Shown in pieces: positions 37,442-45,269 of a DNA stretch of 64,000 nucleotides; position 1 is the first letter of the stretch, and every line of letters begins with the position of its first letter. The notes under the pieces were generated by a model, which ran no database searches, had not been told where the DNA came from, and saw only the letters and a list, made by a program, of their open reading frames with translations. The stretch spans positions 1 through 64,000 of the forward strand of contig NZ_JACYTQ010000001.1 of the NCBI RefSeq assembly GCF_014841125.1. The letters run 5' to 3'. Source of the DNA: Echinicola arenosa (GTDB taxonomy: Bacteria > Bacteroidota > Bacteroidia > Cytophagales > Cyclobacteriaceae). Position numbers and translations under genes: made by a program.

Positions 37442-37474
37442 AAGGAATAAGGGATTGTTTATCCCTTATTCCTT
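37442..37474. terminator. Stem-loop between porin and YceI genes
   Basis: A perfect 14-bp stem, AAGGAATAAGGGAT with its complement, and a 5-base loop lie 10 bases beyond the porin stop. The U-tract is weak on the minus strand, so it may be a partial terminator or attenuator that lowers expression of the next gene. Confidence 0.55.
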
Positions 37475-37483
37475 TTATTCATA

Positions 37484-38749
37484 CTAGAAACTTATTGCTG
37501 CTTCAATATTAAGGCCACTAAATTCCCCACCGTTGTATTTACTCTCAGTTGGATAACCGTCATAGTTTTGTTTCACATATTCAATCTTAGCTACAATATT
37601 TTTGGTCATAAACCAACCTCCTCCAATGTTAAAACGATCAATGGTCAAGGTAGCGGCATCCTCAGTTTGCTCACCTTTGACTTGGTTATACCTCCCTCCT
37701 AGATAAAAACGCTCATCCTCACCAAATCGATACAACAGTTCTGCAGCCAATTGGGTAAACTGGCCATTGCCTTGGTCTTCGCCATTCATAGCCACTTCAT
37801 AGATTCCAAAGAATTCTAAACCTTTGTATTTCAAGAATGGGTTGAATTGCAGAGCAGTCAACTCTGTGAACCTAGGATTAAACCTTCCTTCAAAATCAGA
37901 GCCATCACCATCCAAAGTCTGCATCACATTATAGTATCTTCCTCCCGCTCTATCACCTCCATAAATATAGGATCCAGTGGATGTTCCATGATTAATATAC
38001 CAAGATCCTGTCAACCTCAACCTGAAATCCTCGCTTACATAATCGTCGTATCCCAATTTCCCATAAAAAGACAGCTTGTTATCTGTATTGTCATTGACCA
38101 CTACAGATTGATTAAGCTTACCATTTGAAATGGCAACGAGTGCCAGTAGACCATTATTTTGCACAAAAACCTCGGCAAAAGCTTCTGTACTAAAGGCATC
38201 CATGATATAGTTTCCTACAAATGGGTTAAAGATCGCCCTTGCATTATCAGTCCTGCGGAAATGGGCATCGCCATAATTGATTTCATCCATACCCACCTTG
38301 ATAGTAGTAAACTGCATGATACCTTCCAGAAAACCATCCGATACAAAATCCAATTTATCCATTTGAAGGTAGCCCCCTTTCACCCAAGCTTCTTGATGGT
38401 GTTTGGCAGAAAGATAGGTTCTAAGGTGCATTCTCAGCCCATTTTCCAATTGGACATCCAAGTTGAGATTGGCAGTGGGAAGATTAAGGTTGGAGCCTAA
38501 TTCTACCAAATTGTCCAAACTGTTTTCTTGGTTCAAGCCTTGAAACTGGAGGGCAAAGTCCCCTCCTACTTTTACCTGAAGACCATCAAAAACATAATCA
38601 GTACTTTTGGTGGTTTCAAATACATTCAACCCGAGCGAGTTATCTGGTCTATAATACATCAGATCCCTTTGCGCCCATGATGCGTTTACAATGAAAAACA
38701 TCATCAGAAAAAGGACGGTATAAGTAATACTTCTATTAAACTTTTTCAT
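37484..38749 (-). CDS. Porin-like outer membrane protein
   Basis: The 421-residue protein has a signal peptide ending in VNASWAQ. Long alternating beta strands cover the rest, such as FLGGRYNQVKGEQTEDAATLTIDRFNIGGGWF cut into short strands, with an EYVKQNYDGYPTESKY loop before the C-terminal strand LNIEAAISF ending in Phe. It looks like a 16- to 18-strand Gram-negative porin (OprO/OprP-like or DUF-type). The transported solute is unknown. It is cotranscribed with the upstream YceI gene, 17 bases away. Confidence 0.75.
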   Translation of the reverse strand: MKKFNRSITYTVLFLMMFFIVNASWAQRDLMYYRPDNSLGLNVFETTKSTDYVFDGLQVKVGGDFALQFQGLNQENSLDNLVELGSNLNLPTANLNLDVQLENGLRMHLRTYLSAKHHQEAWVKGGYLQMDKLDFVSDGFLEGIMQFTTIKVGMDEINYGDAHFRRTDNARAIFNPFVGNYIMDAFSTEAFAEVFVQNNGLLALVAISNGKLNQSVVVNDNTDNKLSFYGKLGYDDYVSEDFRLRLTGSWYINHGTSTGSYIYGGDRAGGRYYNVMQTLDGDGSDFEGRFNPRFTELTALQFNPFLKYKGLEFFGIYEVAMNGEDQGNGQFTQLAAELLYRFGEDERFYLGGRYNQVKGEQTEDAATLTIDRFNIGGGWFMTKNIVAKIEYVKQNYDGYPTESKYNGGEFSGLNIEAAISF

Positions 38750-38766
38750 GACTTTAATTTTTGAGA

Positions 38767-39339
38767 TTAGTTGGCAGATTTAAATTGAGTATTGAAGGCG
38801 ATTTTAAGCTCATTTCCTGTTTTGATCGTATTGAACATAGCTGTCGGAGGATCTACATTGAAGATGGTAAAAGTAATGGGAACCTCACCTTCGAAAGTCA
38901 CTGTTCCCCCGCTCACTTTATACCCGACATCCATACTGACTGATTTACTATTTCCAGAAATGGTCAACTTACCAGTAGCATTGATCTTATCACTGGTAAT
39001 TTCATTTACTTTTTCCAGTTCAAAATAGATATTGGGATTCTTTTTGGTATCCATGGCTTCATAGGCTTTCTTGTCCATAGCAGACTTGCCACTTTTCAAT
39101 TCACTCACAGGTAGGGTGATTTTCAAAGATTTTATTTCTTCTATGACTGCACCATTTAGCTTTGCACTCATGGTTCCTGTAGCTCCCTTTTCAGAAACCA
39201 TATCCCAATCATGCAGTGTGGAAGTACCAGAAACCTTGAATTCTTGCTTGTCTGATAATGTAAAACTTTTCTGGGCATTCACGTGAAAAACGATCCAAAC
39301 CAAGAGCAGAGATAATAGAGCGTGTTTAAGAGAGTTCAT
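38767..39339 (-). CDS. YceI-family periplasmic protein
   Basis: This 190-residue protein has a signal peptide ending near FHVNAQ. The YceI barrel follows: FKVSGTSTLHDWDMVSEKG, MDKKAYEAMDTKKNPNIYFEL, and GKLTISGNSKSVSMDVGY. The STLHDW motif is typical of this family. It opens the yceI-porin group, and a palindrome of the shared Fnr type lies about 109 bases upstream. That suggests oxygen- or redox-dependent control of polyisoprenoid or amphiphile handling at the outer membrane. Confidence 0.92.
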   Translation of the reverse strand: MNSLKHALLSLLLVWIVFHVNAQKSFTLSDKQEFKVSGTSTLHDWDMVSEKGATGTMSAKLNGAVIEEIKSLKITLPVSELKSGKSAMDKKAYEAMDTKKNPNIYFELEKVNEITSDKINATGKLTISGNSKSVSMDVGYKVSGGTVTFEGEVPITFTIFNVDPPTAMFNTIKTGNELKIAFNTQFKSAN

Positions 39340-39447
39340 AAATTTTCAATTTAGTTGGTAAGTATTTAAAAACGCCTTGTGCTTTTTGTTTCTATCAAAA
39401 TTATACTGAAACCTGTAGGATTAACATGAGCAAAAAAGCCTCAAAAC

Positions 39448-39461
39448 ATGACTTTTATCAT
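39448..39461. promoter_or_regulatory. Candidate Fnr-type operator upstream of the yceI-porin group
   Basis: ATGAC-TTTT-ATCAT resembles the sites at 36798-36811 and 35891-35902, with one arm changed from GTCA to ATCA. It is 109 bases upstream of the start at 39339. Confidence 0.5.
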
Positions 39462-39712
39462 CTTTTTAATTTAAAAATAAACTAAAAATAAGTCAATATA
39501 AACTATCTATAAATCTATTTATTTTATCAACAAACAGATTTATTTAAAAAAATACCCAACCAAACATAACTAACTCCAGATAACAATTAGAAATAACACT
39601 TAAAACTACATATATTCATTTCAACGTTTAACTGATACATTTACGTCTTTAAGGAAGATATACCTTAAATTTAAAGTAGAATTCTTTATTTTGAATTAGA
39701 TAAAACTTAAAA

Positions 39713-40549
39713 ATGGAAATTTACAGACCATTACTTTTTACCTATGCCTATAATATTCTTGGATCTGTTGAAGAAGCTGAAGACTTGGTTCAAGATGTAT
39801 TTTTTAAGTATTTGAAATTAGATCAAAGCACCATCAAAAATGAAAAATCTTACCTAAGTAGAATGGTCATCAACGGTGCCATAAACCTTAAAAAATCCTC
39901 AAAATCTCAAAAGGAGAGCTATCCTGGGCTTTGGCTACCAGAGCCTATAGATACAGAGAACTCAGAATATGAAAAAAAAGAAATCCTAACCTATTCATTG
40001 ATGATATTGATGGAAAAGTTAGACCCCAAACAACGAGCTGTTTTTGTATTAAGAGAAGCTTTTGATTATAGCCATGAAGAGATCAGTTCAACTCTCGAAA
40101 TTAGCCAAGAACTTTCTAGACAGCTATTAAGTAGGGCCAAAAAAAACTTGAAAAATGAAACTAATCAAAAAGAGCTAGCTAATAATTCTTTGATTGTTCA
40201 AAACTATATTGATGCTATCCATGAGGGTAATATTGGCAGTTTAGAAAAGCTATTGAAAGAAGATATTCTTGTCAGTTCTGATGGTGGTGGCAAAGCTTCT
40301 GCAAGTAGAAAAACCATCATTGGCCTCACTGATTCCATCGCCATGTTTATGGGCTTATATAAAAAATTCTATAAAGAAGCGCACCTCGAGTTTCGACAGG
40401 TCAATCACCAACCTGCCATTTTCTACTATTCACCCGATGGCTCCTTAAACAATTGCCAGGTGTTCGCAGTAGATAAGGGACAAATCAGCCACGTCTACTT
40501 TATCCGTAATCCTGATAAACTGAAAAATTTAGAGAAAAAGCCTCATTAA
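39713..40549 (+). CDS. ECF41-type RNA polymerase sigma factor
   Basis: The 278-residue protein combines sigma regions 2 and 4 (LLFTYAYNILGSVEEAEDLVQDVF; LDPKQRAVFVLREAFDYSHEEISSTLEIS) with a SnoaL/NTF2-like C-terminal domain. Two hallmarks of ECF41 are present: WLPEP at residues 74-78 in the linker between regions 2 and 4, and DGGGK at residues 190-194. In this group the fused C-terminal domain replaces a separate anti-sigma factor. Known ECF41 genes sit beside a carboxymuconolactone decarboxylase, oxidoreductase or epimerase gene, as here. A stop codon directly upstream in frame fixes the ATG, so region 2 begins close to the N-terminus. Confidence 0.93.
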   Translation: MEIYRPLLFTYAYNILGSVEEAEDLVQDVFFKYLKLDQSTIKNEKSYLSRMVINGAINLKKSSKSQKESYPGLWLPEPIDTENSEYEKKEILTYSLMILMEKLDPKQRAVFVLREAFDYSHEEISSTLEISQELSRQLLSRAKKNLKNETNQKELANNSLIVQNYIDAIHEGNIGSLEKLLKEDILVSSDGGGKASASRKTIIGLTDSIAMFMGLYKKFYKEAHLEFRQVNHQPAIFYYSPDGSLNNCQVFAVDKGQISHVYFIRNPDKLKNLEKKPH

Positions 40550-40551
40550 CT

Positions 40552-40578
40552 TGTCACATATAAGTATCATAATTTGTC
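40552..40578 (+). promoter_or_regulatory. Candidate ECF41 promoter
   Basis: TGTCACA at 40552-40558 is followed after 16 bases by TGTC at 40575-40578. The published ECF41 promoter is TGTCACA-N16-CGTC, so only one base differs. It starts three bases after the sigma gene stop and lies 29 bases before the ATG of the AhpD-like gene, as expected for its target. Confidence 0.7.
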
Positions 40579-40606
40579 ATTAGAGCAAATCAAAAATTTC
40601 AAAACA

Positions 40607-41074
40607 ATGAAAGAAAGAATTGCTTATCAAAACTTACCCAAGGGGCTGTACAATGCGATGATGTCACCCCAAAACTATGTGGACCAGTGTGGGATCGACT
40701 TGGGATTATTGGAGTTAATCAGAATGAGAGTATCCCAAATTAATAGCTGTGCTTATTGTATGGATATGCACTTTAAGGAGGGAATTGAAGCTGGAGAATC
40801 CGCTTTGAGGCTATTTTCTGTATCAGCCTGGAGGGAAACACCTTACTATTCACCTCAAGAAGAAGCTGTGCTGGAGTTTACTGAAAAGCTAACTAGAATG
40901 GCTGAGGAAGAACATAGCCATGATATCCATGAAAAGCTAGATCAATATTTCTCCAAAGAAGAAATTGCTAACCTGACATTAGCCATTATCCAAATCAATT
41001 CGTGGAATCGTTTGGTAAGGTCTTTCGGCTTTATTCCTGGTCAATATAAAGTTCAAAGTAAGACTAATGTTTAA
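40607..41074 (+). CDS. Carboxymuconolactone decarboxylase / AhpD-family protein
   Basis: From the ATG at 40607 the protein is 155 residues of alpha-helical AhpD fold. The peroxidatic CxxC with its partner His is in INSCAYCMDMHFKEG (Cys48, Cys51, His55). Family members are alkylhydroperoxidase-like thiol enzymes. The upstream candidate ECF41 promoter marks it as the dedicated target of the adjacent sigma factor, which probably responds to an oxidative or membrane signal. Confidence 0.92.
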   Translation: MKERIAYQNLPKGLYNAMMSPQNYVDQCGIDLGLLELIRMRVSQINSCAYCMDMHFKEGIEAGESALRLFSVSAWRETPYYSPQEEAVLEFTEKLTRMAEEEHSHDIHEKLDQYFSKEEIANLTLAIIQINSWNRLVRSFGFIPGQYKVQSKTNV

Positions 41075-41122
41075 TGAATTTGTTGGCCTTTCAATTTTGA
41101 TTGAAAGGCCAACAAATTCATT
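41073..41122. terminator. Bidirectional terminator
   Basis: A perfect 22-bp stem (41073-41094 and 41101-41122) has a 6-base loop. It spans the stop codon of the AhpD-like gene and ends 2 bases before the stop of the convergent beta-lactamase-like gene. Confidence 0.8.
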
Positions 41123-41124
41123 CC

Positions 41125-42060
41125 TCAATAACTCAAACCTTCTTGAAAGTCTCCAATACCTTGAGCTGGCCTCCATTCATACTTTGGCTCAAAATACTCC
41201 CAAAGAAGGGCAGATACTTTTCGCGCTAAAACCCAGGACTCATTGTCCGGTTTCCAACTCTTATCCTCATTATTCTTGGTAGCTATATAAAAAACATAGT
41301 CTCCATGAGGAGCATTAACCATCACCAATTCAGAACGAGAAGCATTCACCATTCCCTGCTTAGAGGCTGTTTGTATATAGGGAGGAATTTGGGAAAGCGC
41401 ATAATCATCATAATAAATATTGGTCATGAGGCGATACATTCTTTCAGAAGCTGCCCTATTGACTATTTCACCCTTCCTGATCATCTTGAGAAGGGTAGCC
41501 ATTTCTTTTGGTGTGGTTTGCCCCCATCCATACTGCCTCCAGTTCTCTTCTCTGCCCTCGGTTCTGGAATTCACCCGGGTAAACTCAAAACCGTATGATG
41601 ACAAAATTGGATTGATGGTTTCCCCACTTCCTGCCAAAGCTTGGTTCCAAAGCGAGGTAGTATTATCACTGTAGCTGATCATTAATGCCAAGAGTGTGCT
41701 CAGATCAGTAACTGTACTATCCTTAAAAAACTGCATCAACCCTGATCCCCCGTATTGAATAGAATCATGGTATACCATTGGCTGATGATACTCGAGTTCC
41801 CCATCTGCTATCTTCTGAAATACCCCAACTAAAATGGGAATCTTCACTATACTGGCTGTAGGAAAAATGGTATCAGCGTTAATCGCAGCATATTTTCCTG
41901 AGGGGAGGTGCTCCACATATATTCCGGCAGTACCATGAAATTGGCTAATCAGGGGCTTAAGTTTTTCTTGAAGCTTTTTATCAAGCTTTAAATTTTGGGC
42001 CTTCACCAAAGTTAAACCCATTGCTACCATTAAAATGGTAAGAATTGATATTTTTTTCAT
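41125..42060 (-). CDS. Serine hydrolase, class A beta-lactamase-like
   Basis: This 311-residue protein has a signal peptide ending LVKAQ. The nucleophile motif SIVK is at residues 70-73 and the SDN motif at 131-133. The third motif is KQG at 234-236 where class A beta-lactamases have KTG. The omega-loop acid may be one of the Glu residues in RTEGREENW (about 168-172). The fold is thus beta-lactamase/PBP-like, but the KTG change makes ordinary beta-lactamase activity less certain. It may act on cell-wall peptides. It converges with the AhpD-like gene. Confidence 0.88.
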   Translation of the reverse strand: MKKISILTILMVAMGLTLVKAQNLKLDKKLQEKLKPLISQFHGTAGIYVEHLPSGKYAAINADTIFPTASIVKIPILVGVFQKIADGELEYHQPMVYHDSIQYGGSGLMQFFKDSTVTDLSTLLALMISYSDNTTSLWNQALAGSGETINPILSSYGFEFTRVNSRTEGREENWRQYGWGQTTPKEMATLLKMIRKGEIVNRAASERMYRLMTNIYYDDYALSQIPPYIQTASKQGMVNASRSELVMVNAPHGDYVFYIATKNNEDKSWKPDNESWVLARKVSALLWEYFEPKYEWRPAQGIGDFQEGLSY

Positions 42061-42170
42061 CGAAACAAAACAATAAAGGATTAACCCTTAAAACCAATTA
42101 ATTTTCATCTACAATAAACGAATTAAAAGCCATCTTTGAATCCCCATTTTCAGTGAAAAGCACAAAAAAA

Positions 42171-42194
42171 GCTGCAATCCTCAGTGACTGCAGC
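42171..42194 (-). terminator. Terminator of the M48 protease gene
   Basis: GCTGCA at 42171-42176 pairs with TGCAGC at 42189-42194, and the A-tract on the left gives a minus-strand U-tract. It lies 29 bases past the stop codon. Confidence 0.6.
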
Positions 42195-42222
42195 CTTTAT
42201 CTATTTAGTTTTATCCTAAAAA

Positions 42223-43017
42223 TTATTTCTTGTAATATTTCAGTGCTTCCGGCATTTGTGACTTAAGTTCATCTATCCTTCTATCAGGACCGGGGTGAGT
42301 GGACAAGAACTCAGGTGGAGCTGCCCCCCCTGAACTTGCTTCCATTCTTTCCCAAAACTCAGGTGCTACTCGGGGATCATATCCTGCTATCGCCATAAAA
42401 ATCAGTCCCAATTGGTCAGCTTCCAACTCTTGGTCTCTAGAGAATTTAAGCATTCCTACTTGGCTTCCCATACCAACAGCTTGCATAAAAATCGTTTCTG
42501 TCAGTGTAGGGTTTTGACCAAGTGCCGCCTGTACTCCACCTAAAAGACCATTCGCTACCAATCCTTGGGACATTCTCTCTCTGGCATGGCTGGCAATGGC
42601 GTGAGCCACCTCATGCCCCATTACCACTGCAATGCCTTCATCATTTTGGCAAACTGGAAGAATTCCAGTATAAAAAGCCACTTTTCCTCCTGGCATACAC
42701 CAAGCATTTACCTGATCGTCTTGAATCAGGTTAAATTCCCATTGAAACCCTTCTAATATATCTCCATAGCCATTATCATTCAGGTAAGTTTCAACTGCAG
42801 CGGCTACTCTTTTCCCAACCCTCACCACACTCTCACCATCAGCGGTATTGGTAACCACTTTACTTTCTGACTTTACTTCATTGTACTGTTGAAAGGCCAT
42901 AGGAAGCACTTCTGAGTTATCCACCAAACTTAATTGCTTCCTGCCACTCAAAGGAACAGTTGCACAGCTGTACAAAACCAAAGCTGTTAATAATAAAACT
43001 GATATTCGTTTCAACAT
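42223..43017 (-). CDS. M48-family metallopeptidase lipoprotein
   Basis: From the ATG at 43017 the protein is 264 residues; the frame opens 17 codons upstream. A lipobox (ALVLYSC) marks a lipoprotein. The zinc motif is HEVAH in VVMGHEVAHAIASH, with the third ligand Glu in ELEADQLGLIF. It resembles LoiP/BepA-type outer membrane quality-control proteases. The C-terminal STHPGPDRRIDEL is typical of the subfamily. It is monocistronic, with a terminator at 42171-42194. Confidence 0.93.
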   Translation of the reverse strand: MLKRISVLLLTALVLYSCATVPLSGRKQLSLVDNSEVLPMAFQQYNEVKSESKVVTNTADGESVVRVGKRVAAAVETYLNDNGYGDILEGFQWEFNLIQDDQVNAWCMPGGKVAFYTGILPVCQNDEGIAVVMGHEVAHAIASHARERMSQGLVANGLLGGVQAALGQNPTLTETIFMQAVGMGSQVGMLKFSRDQELEADQLGLIFMAIAGYDPRVAPEFWERMEASSGGAAPPEFLSTHPGPDRRIDELKSQMPEALKYYKK

Positions 43018-43260
43018 ATCTTTTAATAATTGATTAATAGGTTTAAACCAAAAAAGGTGCCAGACCAAAATAAACCTTAAGAGCTCAAATTCAGACCAAG
43101 GCTGTTTTTAATGCAAATTAGGAGAACATTTTTTGATAGTACAGTACTAGTACCAAAAAAGTAATGTTCATTATTTTTTCAAATAGGTTAAACCACAGAA
43201 AACCAACAAATAAACCCAAAAATTTTATTCATAAATCGCATTTAAATATTATTCAATATA

Positions 43261-43414
43261 TATCCGCAATTTTACCAGAAAAGAATAAAGGCGAGTAGAA
43301 ACTGCCCTTTAAATTAAAGTATCAACTGCTTCAGACTTAAGGTCTACCTGGCCGTTAGGCAGGCTTCCGACCACTTGAGCATAGGATGTATGGTTGCTGG
43401 CATCATAGCGGATA
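43261..43414. repeat. MITE-like repeat, complete copy
   Basis: A 154-bp unit starts TATCCGC and ends GCGGATA as a terminal inverted repeat. Its inner sequence (CAACTGCTTC, then GGCAGGCTTCCGACCACTT) is shared with the copies at 47431-47588 and 53656-53796. No coding capacity is seen. It lies between the M48 and NYN genes. Confidence 0.7.
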
Positions 43415-43463
43415 ATCAGATTATTCAATTTCAAGCCTTTAAATTTAATACACTTGAAAAAAA

Positions 43464-44204
43464 TTATTTTTTATTCCTTACATAGATCAATTTATGTCTT
43501 CCTCTCTGACTTTCTCGCTGTTCGATTTCAAATTTATTTATTGAACCAATCATTGGAGTCAGCTTCTGAAAGCCATAGTTTCTGGAATCAAAGTTTGGCT
43601 GCTTCTTTTGCAACAGGTTCCCTACGTCTCCCAAAAATGCCCAGCCATCATCATCTTCACAATCTGAAATGGTATTGGCGATTAATCGAATTACTTTATT
43701 AGTGATTTTATCGACATCAGAACTACCCTTGGTGTCCTTCCCTACATCCACTTTATCCTCTTTGCTTTCCTGCTTTAAAATCTCCAAATAGATAAACTTA
43801 TCACATGCAGCAATAAAAGGAGTGGGTGTTTTCTTCTCTCCAATACCTATAACCTTCATGCTTGCTTCCCGAAGTCTTGTCGCCAGCTTAGTGAAATCAC
43901 TGTCGCTTGACACCAAGCAAAACCCATTTACTTTTTCAGAATATAGGATATCCATTGCGTCAATAATCATTGCGGAATCTGTCGCATTTTTCCCAGAGGT
44001 ATAGCTGTATTGTTGCATGGGTGTAATGGCATTTTCCAAAAGCACTGCTTTCCATTTTGCCAACTGAGGTTGGGTCCAGTCACCATAAATTCGCTTTACG
44101 GTTGGATTTCCATATTTAGCGATTTCCTCCATCATTTCCTGCACATAATTAGAAGGGATGTTGTCCGCATCTATTAATACGGCAAGTTTTAGTTCGTTTT
44201 CCAT
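43464..44204 (-). CDS. NYN domain protein with C-terminal OST-HTH/LOTUS-like domain
   Basis: This 246-residue protein starts with the NYN/PIN-like LabA fold: LKLAVLIDADNIPSNYVQEM, then a central DSAMIIDAMDILYS, and FCLVSSDSDFTKLATRLREA. The Asp residues in DADN, DAMD and SSDSD form the metal-binding site. About residues 165-246 look like an OST-HTH RNA-binding winged helix (KVIRLIANTISDCEDDDGWAFLGDVG). NYN-OST-HTH proteins are putative RNases; the RNA target is unknown. Confidence 0.85.
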   Translation of the reverse strand: MENELKLAVLIDADNIPSNYVQEMMEEIAKYGNPTVKRIYGDWTQPQLAKWKAVLLENAITPMQQYSYTSGKNATDSAMIIDAMDILYSEKVNGFCLVSSDSDFTKLATRLREASMKVIGIGEKKTPTPFIAACDKFIYLEILKQESKEDKVDVGKDTKGSSDVDKITNKVIRLIANTISDCEDDDGWAFLGDVGNLLQKKQPNFDSRNYGFQKLTPMIGSINKFEIEQRESQRGRHKLIYVRNKK

Positions 44205-44348
44205 TATTGGATTATCAAATTTTTAAAAGTGTCACTTAAAGTTACCGAAATAAATTGGCTAAGGCATTAAATGGCAATTTTATGATTTACCATTGCTTGA
44301 CATCCACCAACTTTTGTATTTTAGAATCTCATAACAGCCTGATATCAA

Positions 44349-45269
44349 ATGCCCGATAATGCTTTAAAGTTTAAATTAACCAGATTGGCACCAACACCAA
44401 GCGGCTATTTACATTTGGGAAATGCATTGTCGTTTGCCATTACCGTTTCATTAGCCAAACACTTTGAAGCCAAGATCATGCTAAGAATCGATGACCTCGA
44501 TCAAGACAGAGTAAGAAAAGCCTACGTGGAGGATATTTTCGACACACTAAACTATCTGGAAATACCTTGGGACCAAGGCCCAAAAAACTACCAGGCCTAT
44601 AAAAACTTTTATTCTCAAACCCATCGATTGAATTTTTATGAAGAGGTCTTACAACACCTTATAGGAACCCATCAATTATTTGCCTGTGATTGTAGCAGAA
44701 AGGATATTTTGGAAAAAACAGATGAGGGAAGTTACCCCGGCACTTGCATAACTAAAGGATTAAATCTCTTTCATGATCAAGTAAACTGGCGCTTGATTAC
44801 CGATCAAAAAGCTATCAAAATGAGAAGTCTTTTTGAACCTAAAATAAAGACAAGGCTTCCAGAAAAACAGCAAAATTTTATAGTAAGGAAAAAAGACCTG
44901 ATGCCGGCCTATCAATTAGCTTCATTGGTGGATGACATCTACTATGGTGTGGACCTGATAGTAAGAGGACAAGACCTCTATGATTCCACATTAATGCAGC
45001 TGCATTTGGCCAAAAAAATCCAAAAGAACAAGTTCACTAAAACTGTCTTTTACCACCACGAGTTGGTTAGGGATAAAAAAATGCAAAAACTATCAAAGTC
45101 CGAAGGAGCTAAATCTATTCAAGCATTGAGAAAGGCTGGAGCCCGCAAAGAAGATATCTACCAGATGCTTGGTGAAATCCTACAGTTTAATAATACTGTC
45201 CATGACTTAAGCACCTTCCAAGATGCATTTTTAAAAAAAGCCGGGATAAACCCGGCTATTCAAAATTAA
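44349..45269 (+). CDS. gluQ: Glutamyl-Q tRNA(Asp) synthetase-like protein
   Basis: The 306-residue protein has the class I synthetase HIGH-like motif in RLAPTPSGYLHLGNA and KMSKS-like KLSKSEGA. A zinc site is suggested by FACDCSRKD and YPGTC. It lacks a C-terminal anticodon-binding domain, which is how GluQ differs from GltX. GluQ charges glutamate onto queuosine at position 34 of tRNA(Asp). Its stop overlaps the convergent S10 peptidase stop by 4 bases and its last codons contain that gene's terminator. Confidence 0.92.
   Translation: MPDNALKFKLTRLAPTPSGYLHLGNALSFAITVSLAKHFEAKIMLRIDDLDQDRVRKAYVEDIFDTLNYLEIPWDQGPKNYQAYKNFYSQTHRLNFYEEVLQHLIGTHQLFACDCSRKDILEKTDEGSYPGTCITKGLNLFHDQVNWRLITDQKAIKMRSLFEPKIKTRLPEKQQNFIVRKKDLMPAYQLASLVDDIYYGVDLIVRGQDLYDSTLMQLHLAKKIQKNKFTKTVFYHHELVRDKKMQKLSKSEGAKSIQALRKAGARKEDIYQMLGEILQFNNTVHDLSTFQDAFLKKAGINPAIQN
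45239..45257 (-). terminator. Terminator of the S10 peptidase gene, inside gluQ
   Basis: AGCCGGG-ATAAA-CCCGGCT is a perfect 7-bp stem. The A-tract to its left gives a strong U-tract on the minus strand. It lies within the last codons of the convergent gluQ gene. Confidence 0.75.
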
